Shown here: positions 54,291 through 62,871 of the stretch, piece after piece
Layout: each line of letters starts with the position of its first letter
Position numbering within the stretch: position 1 is the first letter of the stretch
NCBI GenBank assembly: GCA_038040385.1
Contig: JBBPII010000004.1
Coordinates: forward strand, 62,001-126,000
Source: Gilichinskyi gelida
GTDB taxonomy: Bacteria; Acidobacteriota; Thermoanaerobaculia; Gp7-AA8
Direction of reading: 5' to 3'
DNA length: 64,000 nucleotides
Position numbers and translations under genes: made by a program
Notes under the pieces: model-generated
The model's database searches: none
The model's input: the letters and a program-made list of their open reading frames with translations, nothing else
Told to the model about the DNA's origin: nothing

Positions 54291-54705
54291 CGCCCTGACG
54301 TTGTCGTAACAAACGCGCGGCCCGTTGCGCACGGCTGAGTAACTCAGCGAGTTCGCCAGGCTCCACTTCCGTAGCCGGACCGACGTTTGTGCGAATGCGA
54401 TCTCCATCCGGCACTAGCACATTATTAACCTGCCGAACCTCGTACTGGCCGTGCGCCGCCTCTATGGTCCCCGTGCCGTCCGGCAGAATGAGAATGTTGC
54501 CGCAAAACAGAGTTTCTTTCACAGGCACGGCTTCTTGCCACAAGACGTGAAAACTTGGCAATAGCTCTTGCGCAAGCCGAAACGCATCCGCTGGGTCGCC
54601 CTCTAGCAAACGGGGTAAATCATGTCGGCGCATTTCATCAACAGGATCGTAAGATCGTACGGTGATCTTCGGATCGCCCTGCCGAACATCGATCATTCGC
54701 TTCAC
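54256..54705 (-). CDS. Uncharacterised 149-aa protein overlapping the murE-like gene
   Basis: The product is acidic with no signal or membrane segment; GNILILPDGTGTIEAAHGQY and VRQVNNVLVPDGDRIRTNVG suggest a small beta domain followed by a helical Arg-rich tail (LSRAQRAARLLRQRQG). I do not recognise it. The last 35 bases lie under the 3' end of the murE-like gene. Position beside the tRNA-Gly makes it the gene nearest the island's right end, where integrases are often found, but it has none of the tyrosine or serine recombinase motifs. Confidence 0.6.
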   Translation of the reverse strand: MKRMIDVRQGDPKITVRSYDPVDEMRRHDLPRLLEGDPADAFRLAQELLPSFHVLWQEAVPVKETLFCGNILILPDGTGTIEAAHGQYEVRQVNNVLVPDGDRIRTNVGPATEVEPGELAELLSRAQRAARLLRQRQGVSLAAVSRMVN

Positions 54706-54967
54706 CCATATCTCGTCGAGAGAGTCCCCGCCGGAATGCGCAGCATTCGTGGAACATGAAATCCTAGCTGAACGAGCTGCTCCACGCGAGCGCGCTTATC
54801 AAGCACGCTCGCCTCGGTAGCATGCACGCCAGTGCGTCATCAGCGGGCTATGACCGCCATTCCCGCTATACTTACAGAGGCGTCTTGCTCTTTTCGAATG
54901 GCTCTTCCAGTTCGGCCGCCGACACGCGCTAGCTCTTGGAACAACCGGAGTTGCAGCGCCGGGAACT

Positions 54968-55043
54968 TGGAGCGGGCGACGGGATTCGAACCCGCGACCA
55001 AGAGCTTGGGAAGCTCCTACTCTACCAACTGAGCTACGCCCGC
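54968..55043 (-). tRNA. tRNA-Gly (anticodon CCC), probable island integration site
   Basis: The minus strand folds as a tRNA: acceptor GCGGGCG/CGCCCGC, D-arm GCTCAGTTGGTAGAG, anticodon loop TTCCCAA in a five-pair stem (anticodon CCC, reading GGG), T-arm GGGTTCGAATCCC, and a genome-encoded CCA. It reads towards the island. Two partial copies of its 3' end lie at 20486-20533 and 30172-30192 in the same orientation. Confidence 0.95.
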
Positions 55044-55072
55044 CCGGCGTGGAACGCGGATTTTACAACAGG

Positions 55073-55477
55073 TCAGAAGCTCACGTTCATCACGCGCACG
55101 AACGCCCCGTCCGGGCCGTCAAAGTACGCCGTGGCCCGCACCGTCACCGGCTCGCGGCTCGTGGCGTTGCCGCCGAGGGAGGTGCCGCGGGCGGTGATCA
55201 CGGCGCTCGATGATGACCTGGGGGGCACGCGCAGGTTCATGGGCTGGGCGGGGGCGCGCAGGACGTACGCGCCGGGGCCGACGGTGCGGAGCTCGATGCG
55301 GCTCAGGGTCACCGCGGCGTCGGTCGGGTTCGACGCGGTCACGCGGAACTCCACGTTGATCGGGCCGCTGAAGCGCAGGTCCGAGAACGTCGTGAGCTGC
55401 TCGAGGTGAACGGAAACCTCGGGGGCGCCCGCGGTGGCGCATGCGAATGCGACGACCGCCAGCGATGCCCAGCGCAT
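55073..55477 (-). CDS. Lipoprotein with LEA/conserved beta-sandwich-like domain
   Basis: The 134-residue protein begins MRWASLAVVAFACATAGAPE, a short signal with a plausible lipobox at Cys13. The body alternates strands typical of a small Ig-like or LEA14-like sandwich (INVEFRVTASNPTDAAVTLS, LRVPPRSSSSAVITARG). The phrase VEFRVTASNPTDAAVTLSRI matches the water-stress/LEA14 style. It is probably in the outer or inner membrane facing the periplasm. The start shares one base with the stop of the upstream symporter (TGATG), so it is coupled to it. The role is unknown. Confidence 0.75.
   Translation of the reverse strand: MRWASLAVVAFACATAGAPEVSVHLEQLTTFSDLRFSGPINVEFRVTASNPTDAAVTLSRIELRTVGPGAYVLRAPAQPMNLRVPPRSSSSAVITARGTSLGGNATSREPVTVRATAYFDGPDGAFVRVMNVSF
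55168..55208. repeat. Chromosomal partner of the stray repeat at 39494-39535
   Basis: This 41-bp stretch lies inside the lipoprotein gene and matches 39494-39535 except for one base. The chromosomal copy is the likely source, because it is part of an intact gene. Confidence 0.6.
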
Positions 55478-56814
55478 CAGAGGTCGGTTTCCGGCGGCTC
55501 CGGCTTCTCCCGCATCAGCTCGTAGCCCTCGGAGCGCGCCACGTACGTGGCGATGGTGATGTCGCCGGTCACGTTGAGCACCGTGCGGCACATGTCGAGG
55601 ATGCGATCGATGCCGATGATGATGGCGATGAGCGCCGGATTCACGCCGATCTGCGCCAGCACCAGCACGATGAAGGGAATCGATCCGGAGGGCACGCCCG
55701 CGGTGCCGATGCCGCCGAGGATGGCCAGGTAGACCACCATCAGCTGCTGCGCGACGGTGAGGTCGACGCCCGCCAGTTGCGCCAGGAACAGCACGGTGAC
55801 GCCTTCGTAGAGCGCGGTGCCGTTCTGGTTTGCGGTGGCGCCGACGGTGAGCACGAACGAATTGATGTCGCGCGGCACGCCGAGGTTCTCCTCGGAGACC
55901 CGCAGTGCGGTCGGCAGCGTCGCGTTCGACGACGACGTCGAGAACGCGGTGATCATCACCGTTTTGATGCGGCGGAAAAACTCGAGCGGATTGATGCGCG
56001 ACAGCAGCGCGACCGAAAGCGAGAAGACGCCGAACATGTGGAGAGCCAGCCCGAGCAGCACGGTCACCACGAACCATCCGAGGCTGGCCAGCAGCTCGAA
56101 TCCGAAGCGCGCGGTCATGGTGAAGAGGAGGCAGAAGACCGCGTACGGCCCGAACCGCATGACGATCTGGATGCCGCTCTCTACGGCGGCGTACAGCCCT
56201 TCGATCGCCCCGAGGAACGTCGCGGTCCGCTCGCGCGGCACCAGCGTGATGGCGATGCCGAGGAAGAGGGTGAAGAACATCAGCCCGAGCATGTCGGGCG
56301 TCTCTTTGGCCACGGAGCTGAAGATGTTCGTCGGGACGATGGTCTTGACGGCTTTCAGCAGCGGCGTGTCCGGCGTCTTCGGGGCAATCGCCGTCTGAAC
56401 GGTTTTCTGCGCCTCGCCGCCGTACTGCGCCGCGAGCTGCGCGCTCACCTCTGGCGCCAGCCGTTTGCCAGGCTTGATGGTGTTGGCGAGCGTCAGGCCG
56501 ATGACCACGCTGATGGCGGACATGATCAGCGTGTAGAGGAGCGACTTGACGCCGATCCGCCCGATGCGGCGCAGGTCGCCGAGGCCGGCGATGCCGAGGA
56601 GGAGGCTGGAGAAAACGAGCGGCACGACGAGGAGCAGGAGGAGACGGAGGAAGAGCTGCCCGACGGGATTGGTGATGTGCTCGGTGACGAAAATCAGCGA
56701 CGGCGTTTTCGCGCCGAAAACAAGGTTGAGGGTTCCGCCGGCCGCCGCGCCGGCCACGAGGCCGATGAGGATCCTGATGTGCAGCGGGATCGCTCGACGC
56801 GTCGGCTCAGCCAT
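55477..56814 (-). CDS. Dicarboxylate/amino acid:cation symporter (DAACS/SLC1 family)
   Basis: The 445-residue membrane protein has the DAACS architecture: six N-terminal helices, then the re-entrant hairpin HP1 with the serine motif SSSNATLP, the TM7 motif NQNGTALYEG (normally NMDGTALY), HP2 AGVPSGSIPFIVL and the TM8 motif RTVLNVTGD. These form the substrate and sodium/proton sites, so glutamate, aspartate or C4-dicarboxylate uptake is expected. M-to-Q and D-to-N changes in the TM7 motif may alter ion coupling. A 60-residue loop before HP1 (ALKAVKTIVPTNIF region) is normal for bacterial members. Confidence 0.92.
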   Translation of the reverse strand: MAEPTRRAIPLHIRILIGLVAGAAAGGTLNLVFGAKTPSLIFVTEHITNPVGQLFLRLLLLLVVPLVFSSLLLGIAGLGDLRRIGRIGVKSLLYTLIMSAISVVIGLTLANTIKPGKRLAPEVSAQLAAQYGGEAQKTVQTAIAPKTPDTPLLKAVKTIVPTNIFSSVAKETPDMLGLMFFTLFLGIAITLVPRERTATFLGAIEGLYAAVESGIQIVMRFGPYAVFCLLFTMTARFGFELLASLGWFVVTVLLGLALHMFGVFSLSVALLSRINPLEFFRRIKTVMITAFSTSSSNATLPTALRVSEENLGVPRDINSFVLTVGATANQNGTALYEGVTVLFLAQLAGVDLTVAQQLMVVYLAILGGIGTAGVPSGSIPFIVLVLAQIGVNPALIAIIIGIDRILDMCRTVLNVTGDITIATYVARSEGYELMREKPEPPETDL

Positions 56815-56840
56815 TCAAACGCATCGTATACGATGCCTCG

Positions 56841-57746
56841 ATGAAACGAGGCTGCCTCTTCTTCCTCGTGACCTGGGCCGCGTTTTCGGCTGTCTATTGG
56901 TACTTCCTTCACCACCGCCTCCCTCCGCCGGTGAACGTCTGGGTGCCGATCGGCGCCGGATTCTTCATGGCCATCGTGATCGGCGTCATCCGCACGGCGA
57001 TGGGATCGGCGGCCGACGCGCGCCGCGTCCGCCGCGCGCTTGAGCCGGCCGGCTTCATGGGCGAGCAGCCGAAAGACGGCGAGACCATCGTGGTCGCCGG
57101 CACCATCCGTCCCCTCGGCCAAGCGCTCATCGCGCCGTTCAGCCACAAGCGCGCGGTGCTGTACAGCTACGAGGTCGAGCGTCCCGGGCCACAGACTCGC
57201 AATCAGAGCGGGACGGTGAAGGATTACGCAGGCTTCGCGCTCACGCCCTCGGTGATCGACTCCATGCGCGGCCAGGTGAAGCTGCTCTGCTTCCCGCAGT
57301 TGGAGGCGGTGGAGAAGGAAGTGGCGTTCGGTCCCGACGCGGTGCCCAACGCGACCGCGTACATCCGCAGCACGCAGTGGACGGCGATGGACGGCTTCAA
57401 CCCCGCGCAGATCTACCGCGACGTGAAGGAGGTGCTCACCGACGACGACGGGGAGATCCGCAAGGATTGGCGGATCAACGATCGGCCGGATCTCGAGGGA
57501 GCGACGCTCATGGAGCAGATCGTCGCGCCCGGCTCGCAGGTGTTCGCCTTCGGCAAGTGGTCGGCCGAAAAGCGCGGGCTGATCCCCGACTCCGGCGTCC
57601 CCGCGCGCCTGGTGGTCGGCGACGCGCGCGGCGTGCTGAAGTCGCTGCGCGGGAAGGTGGTCGGCAACATCATCGGCGCGCTGCTCCTCGGCGGGGTGAT
57701 GAACGCGATCCTTTACTTCGTGGTCGTATACGGCCGCTTCGGCTGA
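56841..57746 (+). CDS. Membrane protein of unknown function, possibly GIDE-like
   Basis: The 301-residue protein has two N-terminal helices (LFFLVTWAAFSAVYWYFL; VPIGAGFFMAIVIGVI) and one C-terminal helix (IIGALLLGGVMNAILYFVVV), with a central soluble domain. Within it, VVAGTIRPLGQALIAPFSHK, then RAVLYSYEVERPG, resembles the GIDE domain (G-x-L..L.APfS...c..Y.y) found in membrane E3-ligase-like and bacterial proteins, which I offer only as a possibility. It converges on the ABC permease, and the whole 109-bp gap between them is a four-hairpin repeat. Confidence 0.75.
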   Translation: MKRGCLFFLVTWAAFSAVYWYFLHHRLPPPVNVWVPIGAGFFMAIVIGVIRTAMGSAADARRVRRALEPAGFMGEQPKDGETIVVAGTIRPLGQALIAPFSHKRAVLYSYEVERPGPQTRNQSGTVKDYAGFALTPSVIDSMRGQVKLLCFPQLEAVEKEVAFGPDAVPNATAYIRSTQWTAMDGFNPAQIYRDVKEVLTDDDGEIRKDWRINDRPDLEGATLMEQIVAPGSQVFAFGKWSAEKRGLIPDSGVPARLVVGDARGVLKSLRGKVVGNIIGALLLGGVMNAILYFVVVYGRFG

Positions 57747-57747
57747 T

Positions 57748-57856
57748 GGAGTGCGGGCGTCCCGCCCGCACCGGCCGGGCGTCCTCGCCCGGCCGCGATG
57801 CGCCAAGTGCCGCCGGCCGGGACGGCCGGCGGATGCGGGCGGGACGCCCGCACTCC
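57748..57856. repeat. Four-hairpin palindromic element, copy 2
   Basis: The 109-bp element begins GGAGTGCGGGCGTCC and ends GGACGCCCGCACTCC, exact complements. Four hairpins follow one another: GCGGGCG/CGCCCGC (loop TCC), GGCCGGGCG/CGCCCGGCC (loop TCCT), CGCCGGCC/GGCCGGCG (loop GGGAC) and GCGGGCG/CGCCCGC (loop GGA). It exactly fills the space between two convergent genes and may act as a bidirectional transcript end. Confidence 0.85.
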
Positions 57857-59361
57857 TAGTCCCGCCGCAGGCGCAGCACGTACACGAGCTGCGCGGCGGC
57901 CAGCATGCCGATGGCGATCGCCGCGTACGCCGCCACAATTGCGGGCGTCGACTTGCCGTAGAAGCCGGCGAAGTCGAGGGCGGGGGTCGCGCCGCCGTCG
58001 TTCGTCACCGCATACCAGAACGAGAGGAAGACGACGATGAACGTCTTGGCGTTGCCGCTGATGACGCCGAGGGCGGTGGCGGCGGCGACGACGAAGAAGG
58101 CGCCGGCCAGGAGAGGGACGAATCCGTGCACGCCGGCGCGCAGAGCGGGGACGACCAGGAAGGCGACGGCGATCACGCCGGCCGACGCGGTCTTCCACCA
58201 GACGAATTGCTCGCGGACGCGCGGCGCGGAGCGGATCATCGCCGTGGTCCCGTAGCGCTGGTCGCGGCAGGCGACATCGGCAATGGCGATGGCCAGCGCG
58301 GCGAAGGCAATCGGCATCACGCCCGCCGGCGGCGCGGCGATGGAGGCGATGGCGATGCCGATCACCGCGACGCCGATCAGCGGCGCGGAGGTGATGGTCA
58401 CCGCGGCGTCGGCGGAAACCAGGCCGCGCCCGCCCAGCCACCTCGTTAGCGGCTTGAGCATGGCGTTGGCGCGCGAAAGCCACTTCCCCTGCCCCTTCGC
58501 CGCGACTTTCACGCGCACCGGGTCGAAGCGGTGGAACGACGCTCGCGCAATCAGCAGCAGCGGCAGCGGGACGAGCATCGCCATGAGGCGCTGCGCGAGA
58601 AATCCGCCGTCCAGCGTCAGGCCCTGGTAGACCAGCGGCGGTTGGTGGAGGTCGAAGCTGCTAGCGCCGATGGAGAGCGATTTCGCGTGCGTCACCGAGG
58701 AAATCTGCATGAGCACCGACGACATCGCCGTCGGATCGAAATAGACCGCCCAGTGCATGCCGCCTTCGAGCGCGGCGACGGTGGCGAATCCCATCCCGCC
58801 CATGAAGACGAAGAAGTAGAGGACGTCGCCGAACCGGCCGGAAAGCCACGGGATCGACTCGAACAGAATCGCCAGCGCGGAGACGTAGATGATGGGTGAC
58901 GGCGCGATGAGGAGGTACTGCTTCAGGAACACCAGCGGCTCGAGCGGCGCCTCGCCGCGCACCACCACCATGGCCATGGAGACGAGCATGAATCCGAAGA
59001 AGAAGGCGGCGAGAAACAGGATGTTGCCGAGGAACTTGCCGGCGATGTACTCGCCGCTGCCGACGGTGGTGGCGGCGATGATCGCGCCGCAGCGGGTCTG
59101 CGCGTCGCGGCGGATGGCGTTGGAGATGACGTAGAAGCCGGCCAGGCCTACGAAGAGCGTGCCGAGCATCGCGGTGGCCACGCCGATGGCCGCGGAGTTG
59201 TACAGCGCGCGCGCCTTGCCAATCTGCATCAGGGCGCGACCGGTGGACGGATCGGGCACCCACAGGTACGCCATCGCGCTGAGGATGAGGAAGATGACCA
59301 CCGTCGACGCGCGGCGGAATCGGATCAGCACGTCCGCGCGGGCGATGGCGAACATCCTCAA
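57856..59361 (-). CDS. ABC-2 type transporter permease
   Basis: The 501-residue protein has about twelve hydrophobic segments, starting RFRRASTVVIFLILSAMAYL, with a long extracytoplasmic loop after the first helix. It fits ABC-2-like permeases of the double-length type, with two sets of six helices. Its start overlaps the stop of the ATPase gene; the TTG at 59361 has GAGG at good spacing, and an ATG at 59355 is the alternative. With the ATPase it forms a complete exporter, possibly of lipid, polysaccharide or drug. No accessory gene is attached. Confidence 0.85.
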   Translation of the reverse strand: MRMFAIARADVLIRFRRASTVVIFLILSAMAYLWVPDPSTGRALMQIGKARALYNSAAIGVATAMLGTLFVGLAGFYVISNAIRRDAQTRCGAIIAATTVGSGEYIAGKFLGNILFLAAFFFGFMLVSMAMVVVRGEAPLEPLVFLKQYLLIAPSPIIYVSALAILFESIPWLSGRFGDVLYFFVFMGGMGFATVAALEGGMHWAVYFDPTAMSSVLMQISSVTHAKSLSIGASSFDLHQPPLVYQGLTLDGGFLAQRLMAMLVPLPLLLIARASFHRFDPVRVKVAAKGQGKWLSRANAMLKPLTRWLGGRGLVSADAAVTITSAPLIGVAVIGIAIASIAAPPAGVMPIAFAALAIAIADVACRDQRYGTTAMIRSAPRVREQFVWWKTASAGVIAVAFLVVPALRAGVHGFVPLLAGAFFVVAAATALGVISGNAKTFIVVFLSFWYAVTNDGGATPALDFAGFYGKSTPAIVAAYAAIAIGMLAAAQLVYVLRLRRD

Positions 59362-60053
59362 GCGGCGCCTCGCATGATGTCGAGGTACGCATCCTCCAGC
59401 CGCGGCATCATCTCCTGCGGTGTCGCCAGCTTGATGAGCGAGCCCTCACGCATGATGGCGATCTGGGTGGCGATGGACTCGATGTCGGAGACGATGTGCG
59501 TGGAGAGGATCACCAGCTTCTTGAATCCGATCTCCGCGAGCACGTTGCGGAACCGCACCCGCTCCTCGGGGTCGAGTCCCGCGGTCGGCTCGTCGACGAT
59601 GAGGAGGTCGGGGTCGTTGATCAGCGCCTGGGCAATCCCCAGCCGCTGCCGCATGCCGCCGGAGAAGCCGCCGACGACGCGGTTGGCGACGTGGTGCAGG
59701 TTGACCAGCTCCAGCATGGCCATGATCCGCGCGCGGTCGCGGACGCCTTTGAGCGCGGCGATGTAGCCGAGGAACTCCAGCGCGGTGAGGTTGTCGTAGA
59801 CGCCGAAGTCCTGCGGCAGGTAGCCGAGCGTGCGGCGGATGGCGTCGGGGTTGCGCGCCAGGTCCTCGCCGCGGAAGACGATGCGCCCCGCGGTCGGCCG
59901 CGTGATGGTGGCGATCATCTGCATCAGCGTCGTCTTGCCGGCGCCATTGGGGCCGAGGAGGCCGACCACACCGCCGGTGAGCGTGAGCGACACGTCGCGC
60001 ACGCCGTAATTGCCTCCGCGGAAGCGCTTGGAAACGTTTTCGAGCGTGAGCAT
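59358..60053 (-). CDS. ABC transporter ATP-binding protein
   Basis: This 231-residue ATPase has Walker A GPNGAGKTT, Q-loop YLPQDFGVY, signature FSGGMRQRLG, Walker B LLIVDEPTAGLDP and H-loop STHIVSD. The sequence style (ENVSKRFRGGNYGVRDVSL, MARNPDAIRRTLGYLPQDFG) is that of ABC-2 exporters of the NatA/YadG class. It is co-translated with the permease. The upstream spacer to the MFS gene contains another four-hairpin element. Confidence 0.93.
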   Translation of the reverse strand: MLTLENVSKRFRGGNYGVRDVSLTLTGGVVGLLGPNGAGKTTLMQMIATITRPTAGRIVFRGEDLARNPDAIRRTLGYLPQDFGVYDNLTALEFLGYIAALKGVRDRARIMAMLELVNLHHVANRVVGGFSGGMRQRLGIAQALINDPDLLIVDEPTAGLDPEERVRFRNVLAEIGFKKLVILSTHIVSDIESIATQIAIMREGSLIKLATPQEMMPRLEDAYLDIMRGAA

Positions 60054-60089
60054 CGGGACATAGTACGCACGGATCGGGCGCAGGTTGAC

Positions 60090-60187
60090 GGAGCGCCGGC
60101 GTCCCGCCGGCTGGCACGGCGGCGTCCCGCCGCCGCACGTGGGCGCCGGGACGGCGCCCGGCCAGCCGGCGAGGACGCCGGCGCTCC
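60090..60187. repeat. Four-hairpin palindromic element, copy 3
   Basis: The 98-bp element begins GGAGCGCCGGCGTCC and ends GGACGCCGGCGCTCC, exact complements. Hairpins are GCCGGCG/CGCCGGC (loop TCC), CGGCGGCG/CGCCGCCG (loop TCC), GGGCGCC/GGCGCCC (loop GGGAC) and GCCGGCG/CGCCGGC (loop AGGA). It is closest to copy 1 in outer sequence but differs in the third stem. It ends one base before the MFS gene stop. Confidence 0.85.
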
Positions 60188-60188
60188 C

Positions 60189-61337
60189 TCAGTCGCGTGA
60201 CTGAAACGCAAACACCGCCGTTCCGATCAGTCCCACCACCAGCGAGATGACGAACGGCAGCGACGGGCGCACTTCCCACAGCAGTCCGCCGACGAACGCG
60301 GCGGGGGCGATGGCCACGCTGCGGACGAGGTAGTAGAGGCCGACCGTGCGCGCGCGCAAGGCCGGCGGGGCGAAGTCGACGATCAGCGCCTTACGCGACG
60401 GCTCGCCGATCTCGCGCAGTCCGCCGACCACGAAGGCGAGAACAAGCCCGCCGAGTCCCGACGACATGACGATCGCCGCGGGGAAAAACGAAAAGGCCAG
60501 GAAGGTGGCGATGACGAACGGCTTGCGGCCGATCCGATCGGCGATCGCCGCGGCGGGGAAGTACACGGCGATCGACACCACGGTCTGCACGGAGATGAGC
60601 ATCCCGTATTGCGGCGCGGAGACGCCGACGACGCTCATGGCGTAGATGACGGCGAACTCGTCGACGAGTCCCTGCGATGTGCGGATGAAGACGTCCGACA
60701 GCAGCAGGCGGCGCAGTCCGACGGGAAATGCCTGCCACACGCCGCGGATGTTTGCCGGCGGCCCGGGGATGCGATCGATGCGGACGCGCATCACCACGAA
60801 GAGCGTCGCCACGCCGCAGAGGATGGTGGCCAGGAAGAGGAGATGCATGCCGCGCAGGAGGCCGGCGCGCGCGATGACGATACCGCCGGCGATCGGCGCG
60901 ACCAGGATGGGAAGGCGGCGGAGGATGGCCTGCACGGTGAAGCCGAGGGCGCGGCGCTCGGGCGGGAGGGCGTCGCCGACCACGGCGAAGAGCGTCGGGC
61001 TGGCCATGCTGGTCCAGGCCATGGCGAAGACCAGCGCCACCAGCGCCCATACCCACGATCCGCCGACGGCGTAAAGGACGTAGCCGACGAGCGCCAGGCT
61101 GACGAAGGCGACGAGCGCGTTGCGGCGGCCGAGGCGGTCGCCGAGCCAGCCGCCAGGGTATTGGTACATGCCGTCGAGGAAGTCCTCGACGCTGCCATAC
61201 AAGCCGATGGCGCGGATCGGCGCGCCGAGCGCCTGGAGGTACTTAGGGAGAAAGTTCTTCCAGAGGTTCTCGCCGAGCGAGAGGAGGAACATCGCCGAGG
61301 AGACGGCGAGGAGGTTGCGGTCGAGTCTAGCCGTCAT
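60189..61337 (-). CDS. Major facilitator superfamily transporter
   Basis: The 382-residue protein has twelve predicted helices and MFS motif A, GGWLGDRLGRRNALV, in the loop between helices 2 and 3, with a related GRKPFVIATF in the second half. The loop before helix 7 (RVRIDRIPGPPANIRGVWQA) is short. It is probably a proton-driven efflux or uptake carrier; drug efflux is common for this length, but the substrate is unknown. The start codon ATG at 61335-61337 lies within the edge of a palindromic repeat. Confidence 0.88.
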   Translation of the reverse strand: MTARLDRNLLAVSSAMFLLSLGENLWKNFLPKYLQALGAPIRAIGLYGSVEDFLDGMYQYPGGWLGDRLGRRNALVAFVSLALVGYVLYAVGGSWVWALVALVFAMAWTSMASPTLFAVVGDALPPERRALGFTVQAILRRLPILVAPIAGGIVIARAGLLRGMHLLFLATILCGVATLFVVMRVRIDRIPGPPANIRGVWQAFPVGLRRLLLSDVFIRTSQGLVDEFAVIYAMSVVGVSAPQYGMLISVQTVVSIAVYFPAAAIADRIGRKPFVIATFLAFSFFPAAIVMSSGLGGLVLAFVVGGLREIGEPSRKALIVDFAPPALRARTVGLYYLVRSVAIAPAAFVGGLLWEVRPSLPFVISLVVGLIGTAVFAFQSRD

Positions 61338-61408
61338 CCTGAGCCGCGTAGACGGCGAAGGATCTCTGGCTGCGCATTCTGAGATCCTTCGCTTCGCTCA
61401 GGATGACG
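61333..61408. repeat. Palindromic repeat, family C, second copy
   Basis: GTCATCCTGAGCC, with CGAAGGATCTC, faces GAGATCCTTCG and GCTCAGGATGAC across a 15-base centre. The left arm supplies the start codon of the MFS gene on the minus strand (CTCAGGATGAC). The right end reaches the downstream edge of the recombinase gene. Related to 24-130. Confidence 0.8.
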
Positions 61409-61416
61409 GGCCGGAT

Positions 61417-62391
61417 CTACTTCCGTTTGATCGGCAGCTTCGCCGACTGCGGCTCGAGGAGGATGCGCGCGGGATCGGCCGCCGGTCCGCCGCGGCGCTT
61501 CTGGATGGGCAGCTTCATGTAGACCTGGGTGGAGAGGATCGACGCGTGGCCGAGGATCTCCTGCACCTCGCGGATGTCGGTCCCCGAGGAAACCAGCATC
61601 GCCGCCATGGTGTGCCGCAGGGCGTGCGGGGTGATGTGGCGCTTGATCTCCGCGATGCGCACGTGCTTCTTGAAGATGTTCTCGATGGAGTAGATGGTCA
61701 GGCGCGTTCCGGAGCGGCCGACGAACAGCGCCGGAGTGTCGAGCACGCGCTCGGAGCGGAGCTCGAGGTAGGAGGCGAGCGCTTCGAGAACGATGTCCGA
61801 GGTGATGGTCACCGTGCGGCCGCGGGTGGCGCGTCCGGTGATGCGGATCTGCTTCTGGGTCATGTCGACGTCGGAGACGCTGAGCGCCACCAGCTCGCCG
61901 ATGCGGATTCCGGTGGAGAAAAGGAGCTCGAGGATGACGTTGTCGCGGATGGCGCAGAAGTAGCGATTGCGCCCGCCAGGCGACTGGTCGCGCAGCGCGG
62001 CCAGCTCGAGGATCTGGTCCTTCGGCGCGGAGAGCAGCGATTTCACTTCACGCGACGACAGCACGGTCGGGACGCGGCTCTCGACGGGCCGCTTGATCTT
62101 CAGTTTTCTCGCCGGCGACTCGCTGACCACCCCGCTCTCCTCGGCGTACCGGAAGAAGACTTTCAGCGCGGCGACCTTGCGGCGGATCGACGTGTCGCGG
62201 TAGACACCCATGCCCAGCTTGTCGAGGTACTCCTCGAGCTGTTCGGGGGTGATGTCCACCATCGAGGTGTCGTTGACGTGGACGTGGAATTGCGTGAGGT
62301 CCGACTGGTAGGCGCGGATAGTCCGGTCGGACAGATTGCGCACGCTCTGGCCGTGCTGCAAAAAGTCGGTAATCGCTTCCTGCACGTTCAT
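61417..62391 (-). CDS. Xer-type tyrosine recombinase
   Basis: The 324-residue enzyme has an N-terminal SAM-like core-binding domain (MNVQEAITDFLQHGQSVRNL) and a catalytic domain with the Arg in STGIRIGELVAL, the His-x-x-Arg in ITPHALRHTMAAML, the His in ILGHASILSTQVYM and a nearby Tyr nucleophile. The length and compact N-terminus fit XerC/XerD or small integrases. The ATG at 62391 is preferred over an upstream frame. The basic tail (QSAKLPIKRK) is additional. It is 6.4 kb outside the tRNA-Gly, with no attachment repeat beside it, so a housekeeping or unrelated mobile role is likelier than being the island's integrase. Confidence 0.9.
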   Translation of the reverse strand: MNVQEAITDFLQHGQSVRNLSDRTIRAYQSDLTQFHVHVNDTSMVDITPEQLEEYLDKLGMGVYRDTSIRRKVAALKVFFRYAEESGVVSESPARKLKIKRPVESRVPTVLSSREVKSLLSAPKDQILELAALRDQSPGGRNRYFCAIRDNVILELLFSTGIRIGELVALSVSDVDMTQKQIRITGRATRGRTVTITSDIVLEALASYLELRSERVLDTPALFVGRSGTRLTIYSIENIFKKHVRIAEIKRHITPHALRHTMAAMLVSSGTDIREVQEILGHASILSTQVYMKLPIQKRRGGPAADPARILLEPQSAKLPIKRK

Positions 62392-62493
62392 TGTTGGCCT
62401 TTGTACCGATCTCTGTGGGGGGACTCTCGGCAGTGTATTTGCGGTGAGGTTATTGTCAAGAATTATTTGTTCGTTCAGATATGGTGTAAAAGC

Positions 62494-62871
62494 ATGACGA
62501 TGCGAGGCCAACGGCTCTTCGTCAGGCCGATTGAAACAGCGGACCGAGACGCCGTTCGCGCCTTCCTGGCCACCCAGGGCGAGGCGGAATCAGCCCCCGC
62601 AACGGGGCTGATCGGGAAGCTGGTCGGCAACCTGGTGGCCGTGCTGTCGATAGAAGTGACACCCGAGGCCATCCGCGTGAACGACCTCGTCGTCGCCGCC
62701 GAATTGCGCCGCAAACGGATCGGGCGGGTGATGCTGATCGAGCTGGCCGATCTCGCCGCGAAGATGGAACGCGATTGGCTCGTGGTGGAGCGCGATGGCG
62801 GGCGCGAGTTTCTTCGCCGTGTCGGATTCGTCGAAGAGGGAGAGCGAATGGTTCGGAGGGTCGGGCGGTGA
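62494..62871 (+). CDS. GNAT-family N-acetyltransferase
   Basis: The 125-residue protein has the compact GNAT core: strand VRPIETADRDAV, the acetyl-CoA motif A (VNDLVVAAELRRKRIGRVML, with RRKRIG as the Q/RxxGxG/A loop) and the closing strands YIRRVGF-like FLRRVGFVEEGERMVRR. It is shorter than most family members and the substrate is unknown. Its start lies 102 bases upstream-divergent from the recombinase. The stop overlaps the GTG of the next gene (GTGA), so they are co-translated. Confidence 0.8.
   Translation: MTMRGQRLFVRPIETADRDAVRAFLATQGEAESAPATGLIGKLVGNLVAVLSIEVTPEAIRVNDLVVAAELRRKRIGRVMLIELADLAAKMERDWLVVERDGGREFLRRVGFVEEGERMVRRVGR

Noticed and set aside
61120..62300. Long open frames opposite the MFS and recombinase genes, and similar frames opposite most GC-rich genes
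   Set aside because: They are Arg/Gly/His-rich reverse-strand frames created by high GC content; the annotated strands carry recognisable motifs.
61417..62391. Xer-type recombinase as the integrase of the tRNA-Gly island
   Set aside because: It lies 6.4 kb outside the intact tRNA, among chromosomal genes, and no attachment repeat is next to it.
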